Assembly (NCBI GenBank): GCA_030386875.1
Contig: CM059576.1
Coordinates: forward strand, 65,099,581-65,163,580
From: Morinoia aosen
Taxonomy: Eukaryota > Arthropoda > Malacostraca > Amphipoda > Talitridae
Direction: 5' to 3'
DNA: 64,000 bases
Shown here: positions 1-10,454 of the stretch, piece by piece
How the letters are laid out: each line of letters begins with the position of its first letter
Position numbering within the stretch: the stretch's first letter is position 1
Notes under the pieces: model-generated
Seen by the model: only the letters and a program-made list of their open reading frames with translations
The model's database searches: none
Told to the model about the DNA's origin: nothing
Made by a program: the position numbers and the translations under genes

Positions 1-582
1 CCATATAAAGCATATTCAAGTTGAGGGTATCATCAAAATAAAAATTGTGGTTTTATTTGGGTATGCATAAGGTTTAGATGGGAAGAATTGAAAAATTATC
101 ACAGTCATCACATGTTCATCACTTGAACTTAATAATTTTATAAGTAATATTTAATGTTATTTTTATACCAATTAAAATTTTTGTACAGCACTTATTTTAA
201 TTTTTTGGGTGTTGCGTTTTGACAGATTGTGTGCATTATTTGTTAGCAAGTGATTGTCAGAAAAGTCTTTGAACATGAATATCTAAATAAACTCATATTG
301 GCTGAAGAAAGTATATTGTTCACCCTGTAAATTTTAGTGTCATCAGACTTATACTGAATAAATAGGAAAGCATCATTAGAAACAATTTTATTTTTCTGAA
401 ATTAAACTAAAAAAAGCAGGAGTAAGCAAGTGAAAATAAAAGAATGCAATTGATCCAAAAATGAATGGTCAAGAGAGTAGAAGTTGAAGTCTACACTGGA
501 AAAAGTACTCTAGACCAGGGGTCTCCAAACTTTTCAATGTACGGGCCACATTATATATTTCCCACATTGATGCGGGCTGAAG

Positions 583-2284
583 CAGGGTTGGCACATAAAA
601 AACCCACCCAAAAAAACCCACCCAAAAAAGCCCAAAAAAACCCACATTAAAAAACCCACTAAATAGTGGGTTTTTTTGGGCTTTTTTGGGTTTTATTGGT
701 GCTATTTGAATTTCACTTGTTTTCAAGATTATAGAATCAAAATGAGCTAAATATTTATATTGTCAAAAATTTGTCCAAGGCATTTGCATGACTATGACAA
801 TAAATTTTGGAAAAAAATACCACTATAAAAATAAAATAAGAAAAACCATAATCACAAAAAAACTCGAGGGGCTAGTATATTTCCATGAGTTCCATTTCCA
901 AAATAAAAAACAAAAACTAAGAAACAAATGCAGTTTGACTATTTGAGAGTAAAGAGACTTCTGAATTCTTCCTCTGTCTTCTAGACTAGACCGCTACTAC
1001 AGTACTACTGTATTTCTCTTTCTACATCCACTGCCATTTCATCGTTATCATCCACATCACGATCATTTGTCAGGTGGCGATATAATGAGACCAATTTCTG
1101 TGCGCGTTCCTATCCTAATCTATTTCTCAATTTATTCCACACAATTCCAAATGTTGAGAAAATTCTCTCAATAGATCCTGAACTTGCAGGGCAAGAATGA
1201 ATATTGCTTATAAACTTGCAGAAACCCTCTGCCAGTATTTTTTCAGGAATCTGCATTTTTTGCTGTTTCATGTCTTGAATATCCCACCATCAACGAGGAG
1301 TCATAGTCTTAGTGATATTCTTGTTGAACATGTGTTTTGGGAAGATGTTGGAGTCCTTCAATTTATACAAATAAATTGCACCGATGAACTCCAGATTGTA
1401 CTCAGCCAACCACTCTTCAATATCTGTCTTCTGTGAGAGCTTTGCCTGAAATAAGTCTAACAATTATAGTCAGATGGGGTAAGACACGACCGCAGCCATC
1501 ATGGGATAGGAAAGTAAAGAAACGACTGGCCTATGGTGAGCATTCAAGCTGCACTTGAACAAATTTGACGATAGAATCTGTTAGAGCATTTATTTCTTAC
1601 CATTTTGGTGTTTGTTGCCATCCTGTACTGCAAAAAGTGATTTTTTTGGTAAATTTTTAAAAAAAATTTTAGCATGTCACTACAAAATGTAACGTGTAAC
1701 AGTGTGGTTGACTGACTTGGCTTGCGCTGCTAAGCCCTCCAGCTCACACAATACACATGTTAAGTTGTTAACAGCATGGCTGTTAAGTGATGTGCAGCTG
1801 TCTTGCTTCAAGTTGCTTGTGGTGGTTACTTATGATCTGCATGGTGCTTCCCTCTCACATGACTTGCGTCTGTCTGCTGCTAAAACAACTTACTATGAAT
1901 TGACAAGCATAGCAATTCTCTTTGCATATCTTACATCTTTACAGACTGCAGAGCTATGTCCCTATGCATATGGTAAGTGGTAATTGTGATGGACAAAGTT
2001 AATTCATATATTGTTCATATAATGTAATAATTCATCTAATAATGTAATATAATGTTGGAAATAAAGTAATCAAATAACAATATTTACTCAATAAGTGTAC
2101 ATATATAAATCTGGAAAAGAGGCAACTAGAGCTGTGTGAATACCTCTTTTAAACAAAAACAGGTATTACAAAAAACCCAATAAAGCCCCAAAAAACCCAA
2201 TAAAACCCATAAAACCCAATTTAACCCAAAAAAACCCACGTGGGTTGGGTTTTTTTTAAAAACCCAGGGTTTTTTCCATCCCTG
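583..2284 (-). mobile_element. hAT transposon (hAT-B), 1.7 kb, inside hAT-A
   Basis: The ends are imperfect inverted repeats starting CAGGGTTGG on the left and CAGGGATGG on the right (reverse complement), flanked by a perfect 8-bp target duplication GGCTGAAG (575-582 and 2285-2292), the size typical of hAT elements. Subterminal DNA on both sides is made of runs of AAAACCC/GGGTTTT-type repeats. The interior carries a remnant of the hAT C-terminal dimerisation domain on the minus strand (1026-1181). At 1702 bp it is shorter than an autonomous hAT and its reading frame is decayed, so it is non-autonomous now. It inserted after the inverted duplication formed or at least only in one arm. Confidence 0.9.
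1026..1181 (-). pseudogene. hAT transposase C-terminal (hATC) remnant
   Basis: Read on the minus strand from 1181 down, the sequence gives SGSIERIFSTFGIVWNKLRN followed by RLG, one stop codon, then ERAQKLVSLYRHLTND. This matches the signature of the hAT dimerisation domain, in which an S-x-x-ERxFS motif is followed by a conserved KLRNRLG and a K-L-x-x-LYR stretch. It is a fragment only; no DDE catalytic part could be read upstream. It shows that hAT-B derives from a protein-coding hAT. Confidence 0.8.
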
Positions 2285-3056
2285 GGCTGAAGGAATAAAA
2301 AAATTTGGTGCCAGTAATTTAATTTCTTCAAATATTAGAGTATAATCATGAAAAAATTAAAACATTTCTTGTTGGAAAAAAATCAGGGTAAACTAAATAG
2401 ATTCCTGCCTAAAGTTTTATGCAACCAAATTAGTGTGGTAAATGATACTATGTTGTTTTGACTTCAAAATTTTATTAAAATCAGTTTCCAGATTTGATAA
2501 GTCAATTGTAAGAATTGATTTCAAATGATCATCAGACAAATTTGCTCGATAGTTAAATTCACACACTTCATTTTGGAAAATGTTTCTTCACACAAGTATG
2601 TTGTACCAAAAATAGACCCAAATCTATAGGCAACCTTTATCAAATTTGAACACTGATCTGGCTGCAGGCATTTATAAAATTCAATCAGATTTCCTTTTCT
2701 ATACTTATCTTTTAGTCTGTCATCTGCCTGGAGATCGATAATTTCTATTTGAAATTAAGTTGGAAAATTCTCAGCATTGTAGTTGAATGGATTATAAAAG
2801 ATCCTAATTTCATTTGCTTTTGTATCAAGGTCAGCAAATCGCTCCTGAATTTTTTTCATCAAATCTGAAATTATTGCATTTGCAAATGAAGAAGGAAATA
2901 CCCCTTTCCTTTTTGCATAAAACTTTTCACATCATGGAAAATCGGCAGAATTCTTAACTACCACCTGATCTTCAAGTAGCGCAAGTTTTGCTCTGAATGC
3001 CTTGACATGAACAAAGTAGTCACTAATCTAATTTTTTTCGCCCTGCAACTTCAGAT

Positions 3057-3251
3057 TCAATGATTCATATGACCTGTCATATCTGTAAAAAATGCCAATT
3101 TACAAATCCATTTCCTGTCTGTTAATAATGGTTGAGGTTTATATTTCTCTGTGAAAAATAAATCAATTTTTAATCTGAGCTCAAAGATATGCAGCAAAAC
3201 CTTCTCACAACTAAGCCACCTAACAGAAACAAGTTTCATGACACAGAACAC
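3057..3251 (-). pseudogene. hAT-A transposase fragment, left copy
   Basis: A 64-codon open stretch on the minus strand contains VSVRWLSCEKVLLHIFELR and then PLLTDRKWICKLAFFTDMTG. These correspond to the conserved block of GTF2IRD2/ZBED5-like hAT transposases (EVRWLSRGKVL-x-FFELR followed by KW-L-DLAFLxDITGHLN). Coding outside this block is destroyed by stops and frameshifts. The equivalent, further decayed region of the inverted partner lies at about 4250-4480 on the plus strand. Confidence 0.8.
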
Positions 3252-3347
3252 ATCATATTATAGGCACAATGTGTGTTGATGGATACGGCAAAGCAGAAAA
3301 ATGGGTCTTGAGAATCCTCCAACCTCACAAGCTGTACTTTGCCCAAC

Positions 3348-3493
3348 TCATAATCAACACACACTCCTCAAATCAATCAGCAATGCACCAACAGCAAGAA
3401 TAATTCAGCAACTACAACAATCAATCAATGTCACCCATCATTTTATTGAATGCTCAGATGCCACTCTGTATAATTACAGTGCTTTACTCTAGG
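3348..3493. other. Spacer between inverted hAT-A copies
   Basis: This 146-bp stretch separates the inner edge of the left arm from the 5' terminus of the complete hAT-A copy. It is rich in CAA/CAATCA motifs and holds no recognisable coding sequence. It is the only part of the structure not explained by either hAT copy or its flank. Confidence 0.5.
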
Positions 3494-5281
3494 CAGGGGT
3501 CTCCAAACTATGGCCCACGGCCACATCCGGCCTGCCACATAATTTCATCCGGCCTGCCATACAAATCCCTGCGTGTTGGCCTTGAAAAAATAATTATTGT
3601 ACTACTTTTTTGTGAAAAAAAAATGATTAAGCTTTATGCCACATATGTAGAGACAGTGTTGCTGTTCTGAAGAAATAAAATATCAGTTGGCACTATGAAT
3701 CTAAATACAGTTCAAGTTATTCTTACATCACATGTGCAGAATGCACTAAAAAAATTTGAGCCATTTTAGCTGAGTCAGCTTTCTCAACAAGCTGTTTTCA
3801 GTAAGAAAAAGTCTGAAAATGAAACTTCAACTAGAGCCAGTTAGACAATTTGCTATGCATGTCCAAAAAAGGTAAGCCTTTCACTGATGGTAGTAACCTA
3901 AAGGAGGTATAGTGGATGCAGCAGGAGAGGTATGTCCATAAAAAGTAAATCTCTTCAAAAAGATAAGTTCTGATAGTGAATTTAATGTGACCCAAGAAAT
4001 AGCATCAGTTCACATCATGCACACCACAACAACTGGAGAGAACTTTTCAATGAAGTTAGTAACACCATGACAGAATATAACCTAGAATGTAAAGAAGTGC
4101 AGTGTGTGACAATTGATGGAGGAAAGAATATGCCTGGTACAAAGAACTGAAAGAAGGGTTTGGTTGGGCAAAGTACAACAGCTTGTGAGGTTGGAGGATT
4201 CTCAAGACCCATTTTTCTGCTTTGCCATATCCATCAACATACATTGTGCTTTTAATATGATGTGTTCAGTCATGAAACTTGTTTCTGTTAGGTGGCTTAG
4301 TTGTGGGAAGGTTTTGCTGCATTTCTTTGAGCTCAGATAGAAATTGATTTATTTTTCACAGAGAAATATAAACCTCAACCATTATTAACAGACTGTAAAT
4401 GGATTTGTAAATTGGCATTTTTTACAGATTTGACAGGTCATGTGAATCAGTTGAATCTGAAGTTGCAGGGCGAAAAAAAATTAGATCAGTGACTACTTTT
4501 TTCATGTCAAGGCATTCAGAGCAAAACTTGCGCTACTTGAAGATCAGGTGGAAGTTAAGAATTCTGCCGATTTTCCATGATGTGAAAAGTTTCATACAGA
4601 AATTAAAGGGGTTTTTTCTTCTTCATTTGCAAATGCAATAATTTCAGATTTGAAAAAAAAATTCAGGAGTGATTTGCTGACCTTGATACCAAAGCAAATG
4701 AAATTAGGCTCTTTTATAATCCATTCAACTACAATGCTGAGAATTTTCCAACTTAATTTCAAATAGAAATTATTGATCTCCAGGCAGATGACAGACTAAA
4801 AGATAAGTATAGATAAGGAAATCTGATTGAGTTTTATAAATGCCTGCAGCCAGATCAGTGTTCAAATTTGATAAAGTTTGCCTATAGATTTGGGTCTACT
4901 TTTGGTACAACATACTTGTGTGAAGGAACATTTTCCAAAATGAAGTGTGTGAATTTAACTATCGAGCAAATTTGTCTGATGATCATTTGAAATCAATTCT
5001 TACAATTGACTTATCTAATCTGGAAACTGATTTTAATAAAATTTTGAAGTCAAAACAACATAGTATCATTTACCACACTAATTTGGTTGCATAAAATTTA
5101 AGGCAAGAATCTAGTTTACCCTGATTTTTTCCAACAAGAAATGTTTTAATTTTTTCATGATTATACTCTAATATTTGAAGAAATTAAATTACTGGCACCG
5201 ATATTTTTTTATTCCTTCAGCCCGCATCAATGTGGGGAATATTTAATGTAGCCCGTACATTGAAAAGTTTGGAGACCCTTG
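3494..5281 (+). mobile_element. hAT transposon (hAT-A), end-to-end copy
   Basis: The element begins CAGGGGTCTCCAAACTATGG and ends with the matching inverted terminus GGAGACCCTTG. Between them the plus strand carries a broken transposase with blocks resembling GTF2IRD2/ZBED5-like hAT proteins: an IHQ-like block near 4230-4250, VSVRWLSCGKVLLHFFELR at about 4277-4335, then the LAFLxDxTGHxN-like block at about 4410-4455. Both flanks contain TCTAG (actctagg before, gtctagag after), compatible with an eroded 8-bp duplication of nnnTAnnn type. At about 1.8 kb with many stops it is a dead copy, and 4163-5281 is repeated in inverted form in the left arm. Confidence 0.8.
4075..4480 (+). pseudogene. hAT-A transposase fragment, right copy
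   Basis: Three forward frames in turn give recognisable pieces of a hAT catalytic/insertion region: a block equivalent to the family's TTDGAPAMTG area, then an IHQ block, then RWLSCGKVLLHFFELR, then a KWxxKLAFxxDxTGHxNxLNLKLQG-like stretch ending near 4480. Frame changes and stops separate the pieces. This is family-level recognition by motif, not an alignment. Confidence 0.65.
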
Positions 5282-5799
5282 GTCTAGAGTACTTTTTCCA
5301 GTGTAGACTTCAACTTCTACTCTCTTGACCATTCATTTTTGGATCAATTGCATTCTTTTATTTTCACTTGCTTACTCCTGCTTTTTTTAGTTTAATTTCA
5401 GAAAAATAAAATTGTTTCTTATGATGCTTTCCTATTTATTCAGTATAAGTCTGATGACACTAAAATTTACAGGGTGAACAATATACTTTCTTCAGCCAAT
5501 ATCATGAGTTTATTTAGACATTCATGTTCAAAGACTTTTCTGACAATCACTTGCTAACAAATAATGCACACAATCTGTCAAAAAGCAACACCCAAAAAAC
5601 TTGAATAAGTGCTGTGCAAAAATATTAATTGGTATAAAAATAACATTAAATATTACTTATCAAATTATTAAGTTCAAGTGATGAACATGTGATGACTGTG
5701 ATAATTTTTCAATTCTTCCCATCTAAACCTTATGCATACCCAAATAAAACCACAATTTTTATTTTGATGATACCCTCAACTTGAATATGCTTTATATGG
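4163..5799. repeat. Right arm of the large inverted duplication
   Basis: This is the reverse complement of the left arm. It comprises the 3' two-thirds of hAT-A (to 5281) and 518 bp of flank (5282-5799). The arm breaks abruptly at 4163 in the middle of hAT-A, so the duplication junction lies inside the transposon and not at its terminus. The two arms are separated by an 815-bp spacer that includes the 5' part of the complete hAT-A. Confidence 0.9.
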
Positions 5800-6367
5800 T
5801 AAGGTAATGGAACTTCCTTCAATAATACGCATATGAAGCGTCATGACTTGTAGCATTTGGAAGATATGTTTCAGCTACACGACAATAATGATTATGGATA
5901 ACTCTATATATATCACAAATTTCAACACATACAGACCCCAGTTGAAACAAATAAATGAGAGCAAAATGTGTACTGAATTCACACATGTTGAGAAATTGTC
6001 CAATGTCTGCAACTGCTGACAGTTGGTGACATTTTCTGTCTTAGCAGTTAGTAACAAAAATTGAAGTCTCCACATACATTTGTCATTCCATTATTAAAAT
6101 GTACAGATAAGTTTTCATCATAACTATCAGGAAGTGAGCAAAGATCAAGTTCATTGAATACTAGACTAATCTTCTATCTTTTTCACCCATTTTCTACGGC
6201 AGTAATGAAGCTTAATTGTTTTTTAACAAACACCAGCAGTGCTAAACTAGAATCGAACCTGGACTTTTATGATCCATCGTACAATGCATAACACTAGAGC
6301 AACAAAACATAAGGAAACATTTCACATAACATTTACATTTACTACAAAAGTATCACACCTAATTGAT
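5800..6367. other. Unassigned AT-rich DNA
   Basis: No coding sequence, RNA gene or repeat is recognised in this stretch. Short open frames here show no family signature. The sequence is AT-rich like the rest of the host DNA in the window. Confidence 0.5.
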
Positions 6368-6596
6368 CAATCAAAAACCATTGAATATGAGAAATAAATT
6401 GAACTCATCACTAAATTCCTATAATAGGAGAGTTTATGAAAGTGAACATAAGAATCAGAATCTCCCAGTCATTAGGAAGCATCAATCAAAACCGATGAAT
6501 ATGAAAAATGAATTGAACTCATCATTAAATTCCTCAAATAAGAGAGTTTATGAAAGTAAACATTAGAATCAGAATCTCTCAGTCGTTAGGAAGCAT
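6368..6596. repeat. Tandem duplication, two units of about 114 bp
   Basis: Unit one (6368-6482) and unit two (6483-6596) both begin CAATCAAAA-CC-TGAATATGA and end TTAGGAAGCAT. They differ at about a dozen positions by eye. A reading frame crosses both units on the plus strand, but it exists only because of the duplication and shows no protein-family signature. Confidence 0.85.
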
Positions 6597-6617
6597 GCAC
6601 ATCTCATGGTATTGCAT

Positions 6618-6865
6618 TGCAAGGTCACCGTGACAGTGATTAAGAACGTGCTCTCTATGAAAAAGTGTCGGCAGTTCGAATCCCGGCGCAGCACAATGAT
6701 TTCTGCCCATGGGGAGAACGGAGAACTCGGTCGCAATTTCCCACTCTACCCAGGTGTTGGAAATAGGTACTGACTCGATCGGGGGTAATCATCATTGAGT
6801 TCTGGTGTTAGTTATTATGCATTTGAGAAACCAATTAACAAGATATGTATCAGGTTTGATTGACT
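6618..6865 (+). mobile_element. tRNA-derived SINE (copy 1)
   Basis: A degenerate tRNA-like head contains a pol III B-box-like motif GTTCGAATCCC at about 6674-6684. It is followed by a body with CCCACTCTACCCAGGTGTT, a GAAATAGGTACTGAC stretch and GTGTTAGTTATTATGC. The same body motifs in the same order recur in the SINE at 59372-59667, which defines a family. Ends are approximate because no clear target duplication was seen. The A box is not convincing in this copy. Confidence 0.75.
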
Positions 6866-6956
6866 GCATGGTGCCTTACCTTAGTTACCCATCAAAATCT
6901 TGATTCTAGTCATTTCATGTTCAGTAATTGTAATACCTCTCAATGTAAATTTAATC

Positions 6957-7135
6957 AATAAAAAGTTCCGACTCCTCCTCTGAGAATCACCGATACCGCC
7001 TGCAGGAGGAGTATAAGTAAGGCTGCTGCTTCGCTCGCCTCAATTGGAACTCAACGGCCAAAGCAGCAACACCTGGCCTTACAACCTGAATAAATCATCC
7101 TTAATATTTTCTATTAAAATACTTTTGGCTTGTGT
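6957..7135 (+). other. Possible solo LTR or promoter-like fragment
   Basis: The stretch has a TATA-like GAGTATAAGTAAGG near 7009-7022, a GC-richer segment, then AATAAATC near 7091 as a possible polyadenylation signal, the spacing expected in a short LTR. No target duplication or matching partner was found in the window, so this is only a suggestion. A decayed host promoter is equally possible. Confidence 0.2.
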
Positions 7136-7420
7136 GTGTGTTGAGGATCTGAACAATGCGGTCCAATACACAAAGTCAATTGATAAAAAATACGTATTCA
7201 AGGACTAAAATTGACTGATGTGCTCTGTAATTCTCAAGTCCATAGCTCGTTGTGTCAAGCCCCCTCACTGAATTGCATACCTATAAAATTAAAAAAATGT
7301 AGCACACTTGAAGCTAACAATAAGTTCAATATCTACCCTATGAACTACAAAAAAGTAAAACAAACTTTAATTGTTTATAACACTCAGTGAATATAGATAA
7401 GTTAATTCTGTTTGTATTAG

Positions 7421-7739
7421 TGTGGTGTTGAAGTGTTTGCCGCCGCAAGAGAGCGCTGCAGCGATGTGCGCTCCACCGCCTTACTTTGGGATCTTGCCGC
7501 CGCTGCCGGACGGCTGCGGCTGGATGGCGGCAGTGTACTTACGGAAATGGTGGAGTGCTGACGCGTGTGTTTTTGTTCTTCGTTCGTATTGTCTTCGCCG
7601 CGGTTCGGTACTTGTGCAAGGCCGGCAGGTGCCTTGCTTTCGTTCCATTGGGACAACGAGGAAGGTCAAACAGCTGCGGCAGCTGATTGGCGGTTGCTGT
7701 CGGTGTCGGAACCGGGCAATGTTCAAAGGTAAGCCAACA
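7421..7739 (+). repeat. 5' LTR of LTR-1
   Basis: 319-bp direct repeat of 12063-12381, beginning TGTGGTGTTG and ending CCAACA. It is GC-rich (many CCGCCG and CGGCGG runs) and holds no obvious TATA box. It is preceded by the ATTAG duplication. Confidence 0.92.
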
Positions 7740-7785
7740 AGCTATCTAGGCTTTTGGCGGTGGTAGCCATCTTGTTGGTAGCGAG

Positions 7786-8775
7786 ATGGCGGCGGCTGGA
7801 AAGGCTGCGTCAGCTGAGGTAGCTGACGCAGCTGAGAAGGCTGCGGCAGCCGGAGCTGGCGATGTGGGATCGCCAGTGCCGCCGGCGGGGAGCATGTCGG
7901 GAGTGCTTGTGGATGTTAGCCTGTTGGCTAACATCCTGACACAGGCGCGTGGTCCGATCCTCGACCGGTTGTCTAGGCAGCTGCCTAAGTTACCTGGCGA
8001 TGGATCGGTCGACGTGCTGGAGTGGCTGGAGAACCTGGAGAGGCTCTGCCAGCTGGAGCGCGTAGCTCCGACAGACGTCATCGGGTTCATGCTCGACGGC
8101 AATGCCGCTCGGGTGTTTCGCTCTATGACTGTCGGTGATGCTGCTCAGTGGCAGGTAGTTCAGTCTACGCTGGTCTTGCAATTTGCGTTGCCTATGCAGA
8201 AGGCGTATAGGCGGTTTACCGACCGTCGGCTTGCAGCCAGGGAGTCGGTGGACGTGTACCTGGATGACTTGGCGCGTCTGGGTGAGAGAGTGGGGTCGAC
8301 TAAGAAGGATTTGATTTTTAGGGTCAAGTTCTACGAGGGTCTCCCCACTACTCTGTATACGTAGGCAGTTTCGCGTGAGGACGCGTATACTGCGCCGTTC
8401 GATGCTGTGGTGTCGAAAGTGCGGGAGAGAATGGCCGCACAGAGGGCTGCAGCCGGGCGAGGCCAGGAGGCCAGGCTCGGGGCAGACCTTGCTGCTTCGG
8501 GGAAGCAGGGCAGTGATGGCATGGGTGCTTGCTACCGCTGTGGCGGTGCACACCACGTGCGGGTTTGCCCGCAGAAGCAAGGCGCTGCGACGCCTGCTGG
8601 TAGGGGGGCCGTGAAGGCTCCCGCAAAAAGGAAGTTCGCATGCTTTGCGTGTGGAGAGGTCGGGCATTTTGCTTGCGACTGTCCGGCGGTAGGTAGGCCT
8701 ACGGTTGGTGGGTCGGGTTTCTCTGCGGAGGACGCCAGTCGGGGCGACGCGTCCTCCTCAATGGAAACCGTGTAA
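7786..8775 (+). pseudogene. gag region of LTR-1
   Basis: The region codes for a capsid-like N-terminal part rich in alanine followed by a helical retrotransposon-gag-type segment (for example VLEWLENLERLCQLERV and FTDRRLAARESVDVYLDDLA). Towards the end are two zinc knuckles, CYRCGGAHHVRVC and CFACGEVGHFACDC, both with the CX2CX4HX4C spacing used for nucleic-acid binding by Gag nucleocapsid. It is treated here as a fossil Gag; it is broken. The start at 7786 is the first ATG (ATGGCGGCGGCT) after the 5' LTR in the gag frame. Confidence 0.8.
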
Positions 8776-8840
8776 GCCGAGCTTACCGGAGGTCTCCTCT
8801 CCCCGAGGGAGGTGACGGCGCCCCCTCGGAGAGAGGGACC

Positions 8841-10295
8841 TTGAGCGGCACGAGTGTGTCGCTGGGGCGGGGCGATCTAGAATCGCTCGGAGCGACTGGC
8901 GTTACGACGAGGCGGCGGTTGCCAGTCGTTCGTGCCAGCTTGAATGGGCTTTGTTCTTGGAGTCTGGTAGACTCCGGGAGCGAGCGGACGGTGGTTTGTC
9001 CGCGGATGGTGGTGGGCCAACGCCCCCGGCCGGGGCGGCCGTTGCTAACGGCGGACGGCAGAACTTCCCATGTGGGGAAGCACTGTCGTGTGGTAGTCGG
9101 GTTGCAGGGGCATTGCTTTGGTGTCACTGCGCTTTTCATGCCGGAGTTGGGGAATCTTGGCGTGGACTGTCTCCTGGGGAGTGATGTTATTGATCACATG
9201 GGGGGCGTCACCGTCAGGAGAGGTCCTGACTCGAAGTATGCAGTTGACTGGGGGAGATCCTGGTCAGCTGGATGCTGTAGGGGGCCCAGCAATGGATTCG
9301 ACTGTGCCAAGCTGGGAGCCGGCCTAGTGGCAGGGTTGGGGTCGGTGGGGTCGAGAGGTGCACCAGCGCCGATCGAGATTGTCGACCCTGACTTTGTTGC
9401 TAGGTTCGCTGACGGTCGGTGGACCGTCGGTTGGCGGTGGTCCGAGAAGCCGCCCGAGGGGTTGCAGACTCGGATCGCGGAGTATGGATGTACTCGGGCG
9501 CCTCTCGTGCGTGAGCGCTATGATGCGGAGATTCAGAGTTGGATCTCGAAGGGTTGGTTGAGGCAATGGCATGGCCCCATCCAGGGCGTCATTCCGTAGC
9601 TGGCCGTCGTGCAGCCAACGAAGGACAAAGTCCGTCCGGTCATGGATTATCGTGAGTTGAACGGCTTTGTCGAGTGTCATACTGGTGATGACATGGTCGC
9701 TGTGTGTGGCGACAAGATTCGGAAATGGCGGCAGCTGCGGGGCGAGCTTGAAGTTGTCGACCTTAAGTCTGCGTACCTGCAGATCCACGTTTCCGAGGAT
9801 CTGTGGCGGTACCAGATCGTGAAGTTTAAGGGTGTGCCTTACGCTTTGACGCAATTAGGCTTCGGCCTCTCGTGTGCGCCTCGAATCATGACGGTGATTC
9901 TCGGCAAGGTTCTGTTGTTGAACGACCGCGTTCGTCGAGGGACGGACCACTATATCGACGATATAGTGTTTTGTGAGTCCATTCTCAGCGCGCAGGAGCT
10001 CCGGGAGCATCTGGCGCGGTACGGACTTGCGGCGAAGGAGCCTGAGACCCTGGATGGAGGCCGGTTGTTGGGGATTTCTCTACGCAAAGATTCCAACGGA
10101 CATTTTCGGATGTCGCGGGGGACTGCTCTTTCCGAGTTTGGTTCGGTGAATGTCGGCTTAACGAAGAGAGGGCTGTTTTCCTTGTGCGGTCGGTTAGTCG
10201 GCCATTACCCCGTGGCGGGTAGCGGGGTGGCTGCGTCCTTGTTGCAGTTTCTTGAAACGGCTGGGGTGCAGTGGCTCTTGGGACGACTCGGTTGA
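8841..10295 (+). pseudogene. pol region of LTR-1: protease-like and RT
   Basis: The first part contains a pepsin-like retroviral protease signature (LVDSGSERTVV), and the second part a reverse transcriptase: RPVMDYRELNGFV, then VVDLKSAYLQIHVSEDLWRY, then FGLSCAPRIM and the catalytic YIDDIVF near 9951-9971. The combination DLKSAY-x-QI and YIDD is typical of LTR retrotransposon RT. The region is broken. Clade assignment within Ty3/gypsy is uncertain because several positions (CHTGDDM, RYQIVKFKGVPYAL) look unlike the common gypsy lineages. Confidence 0.8.
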
Positions 10296-10454
10296 CGGTT
10301 CTGTCAGCTCGTTGGCTGCGGAGCTGATGGCGCGGGCTCGTCGGGAAGACCCTGTTGGGGGCGTGTGGGGTGTCGACCCGCATAGTATGGTTACCGTGTG
10401 GGCTGATGCCAGCTCCCTCGGAGTCGGGGTGGCCCTTGGGTCGATGGCCTCATT

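Larger units (their letters stand above)
1..3347. repeat. Left arm of a large inverted duplication
   Basis: This segment is the reverse complement of 4163-5799 once the younger insertion at 583-2284 and its 8-bp duplication are set aside. Base 1 pairs with base 5799 and the inner edge at 3347 pairs with 4163, giving arms of about 1637 bp on each side. The arm holds unique flank (1-515) followed by the 3' part of a hAT transposon in minus orientation. It may extend beyond the window because pairing is still perfect at base 1. Arms are clearly diverged by scattered substitutions and small indels. Confidence 0.9.
516..3347 (-). mobile_element. hAT transposon (hAT-A), partial inverted copy
   Basis: The element's 3' terminus lies at 516 with the inverted-repeat end CAGGGGTCTCCAAACTTTTC, and the body runs rightward on the minus strand to 3347, where homology with the complete copy at 3494-5281 stops. 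The 5' part is absent. The minus strand codes for broken pieces of a transposase of the GTF2IRD2/ZBED5-like hAT group. It is interrupted by another hAT at 583-2284. The flank ctctagac next to the terminus is the reverse complement of the flank on the other copy, so the duplication carried element plus flank together. Confidence 0.8.

Noticed and set aside
6363-6566. 67-codon frame with an internal repeat
   Set aside because: It is produced by the two-unit tandem duplication and has no independent support.
6674-6684. True tRNA gene at the SINE B box
   Set aside because: No cloverleaf can be drawn: the A box is weak, stems do not pair, and a SINE body follows directly.
8375-8667. Several overlapping frames on both strands in LTR-1
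   Set aside because: High GC leaves few stop codons, so shadow frames are common. Only the frame with the zinc knuckles is credible.
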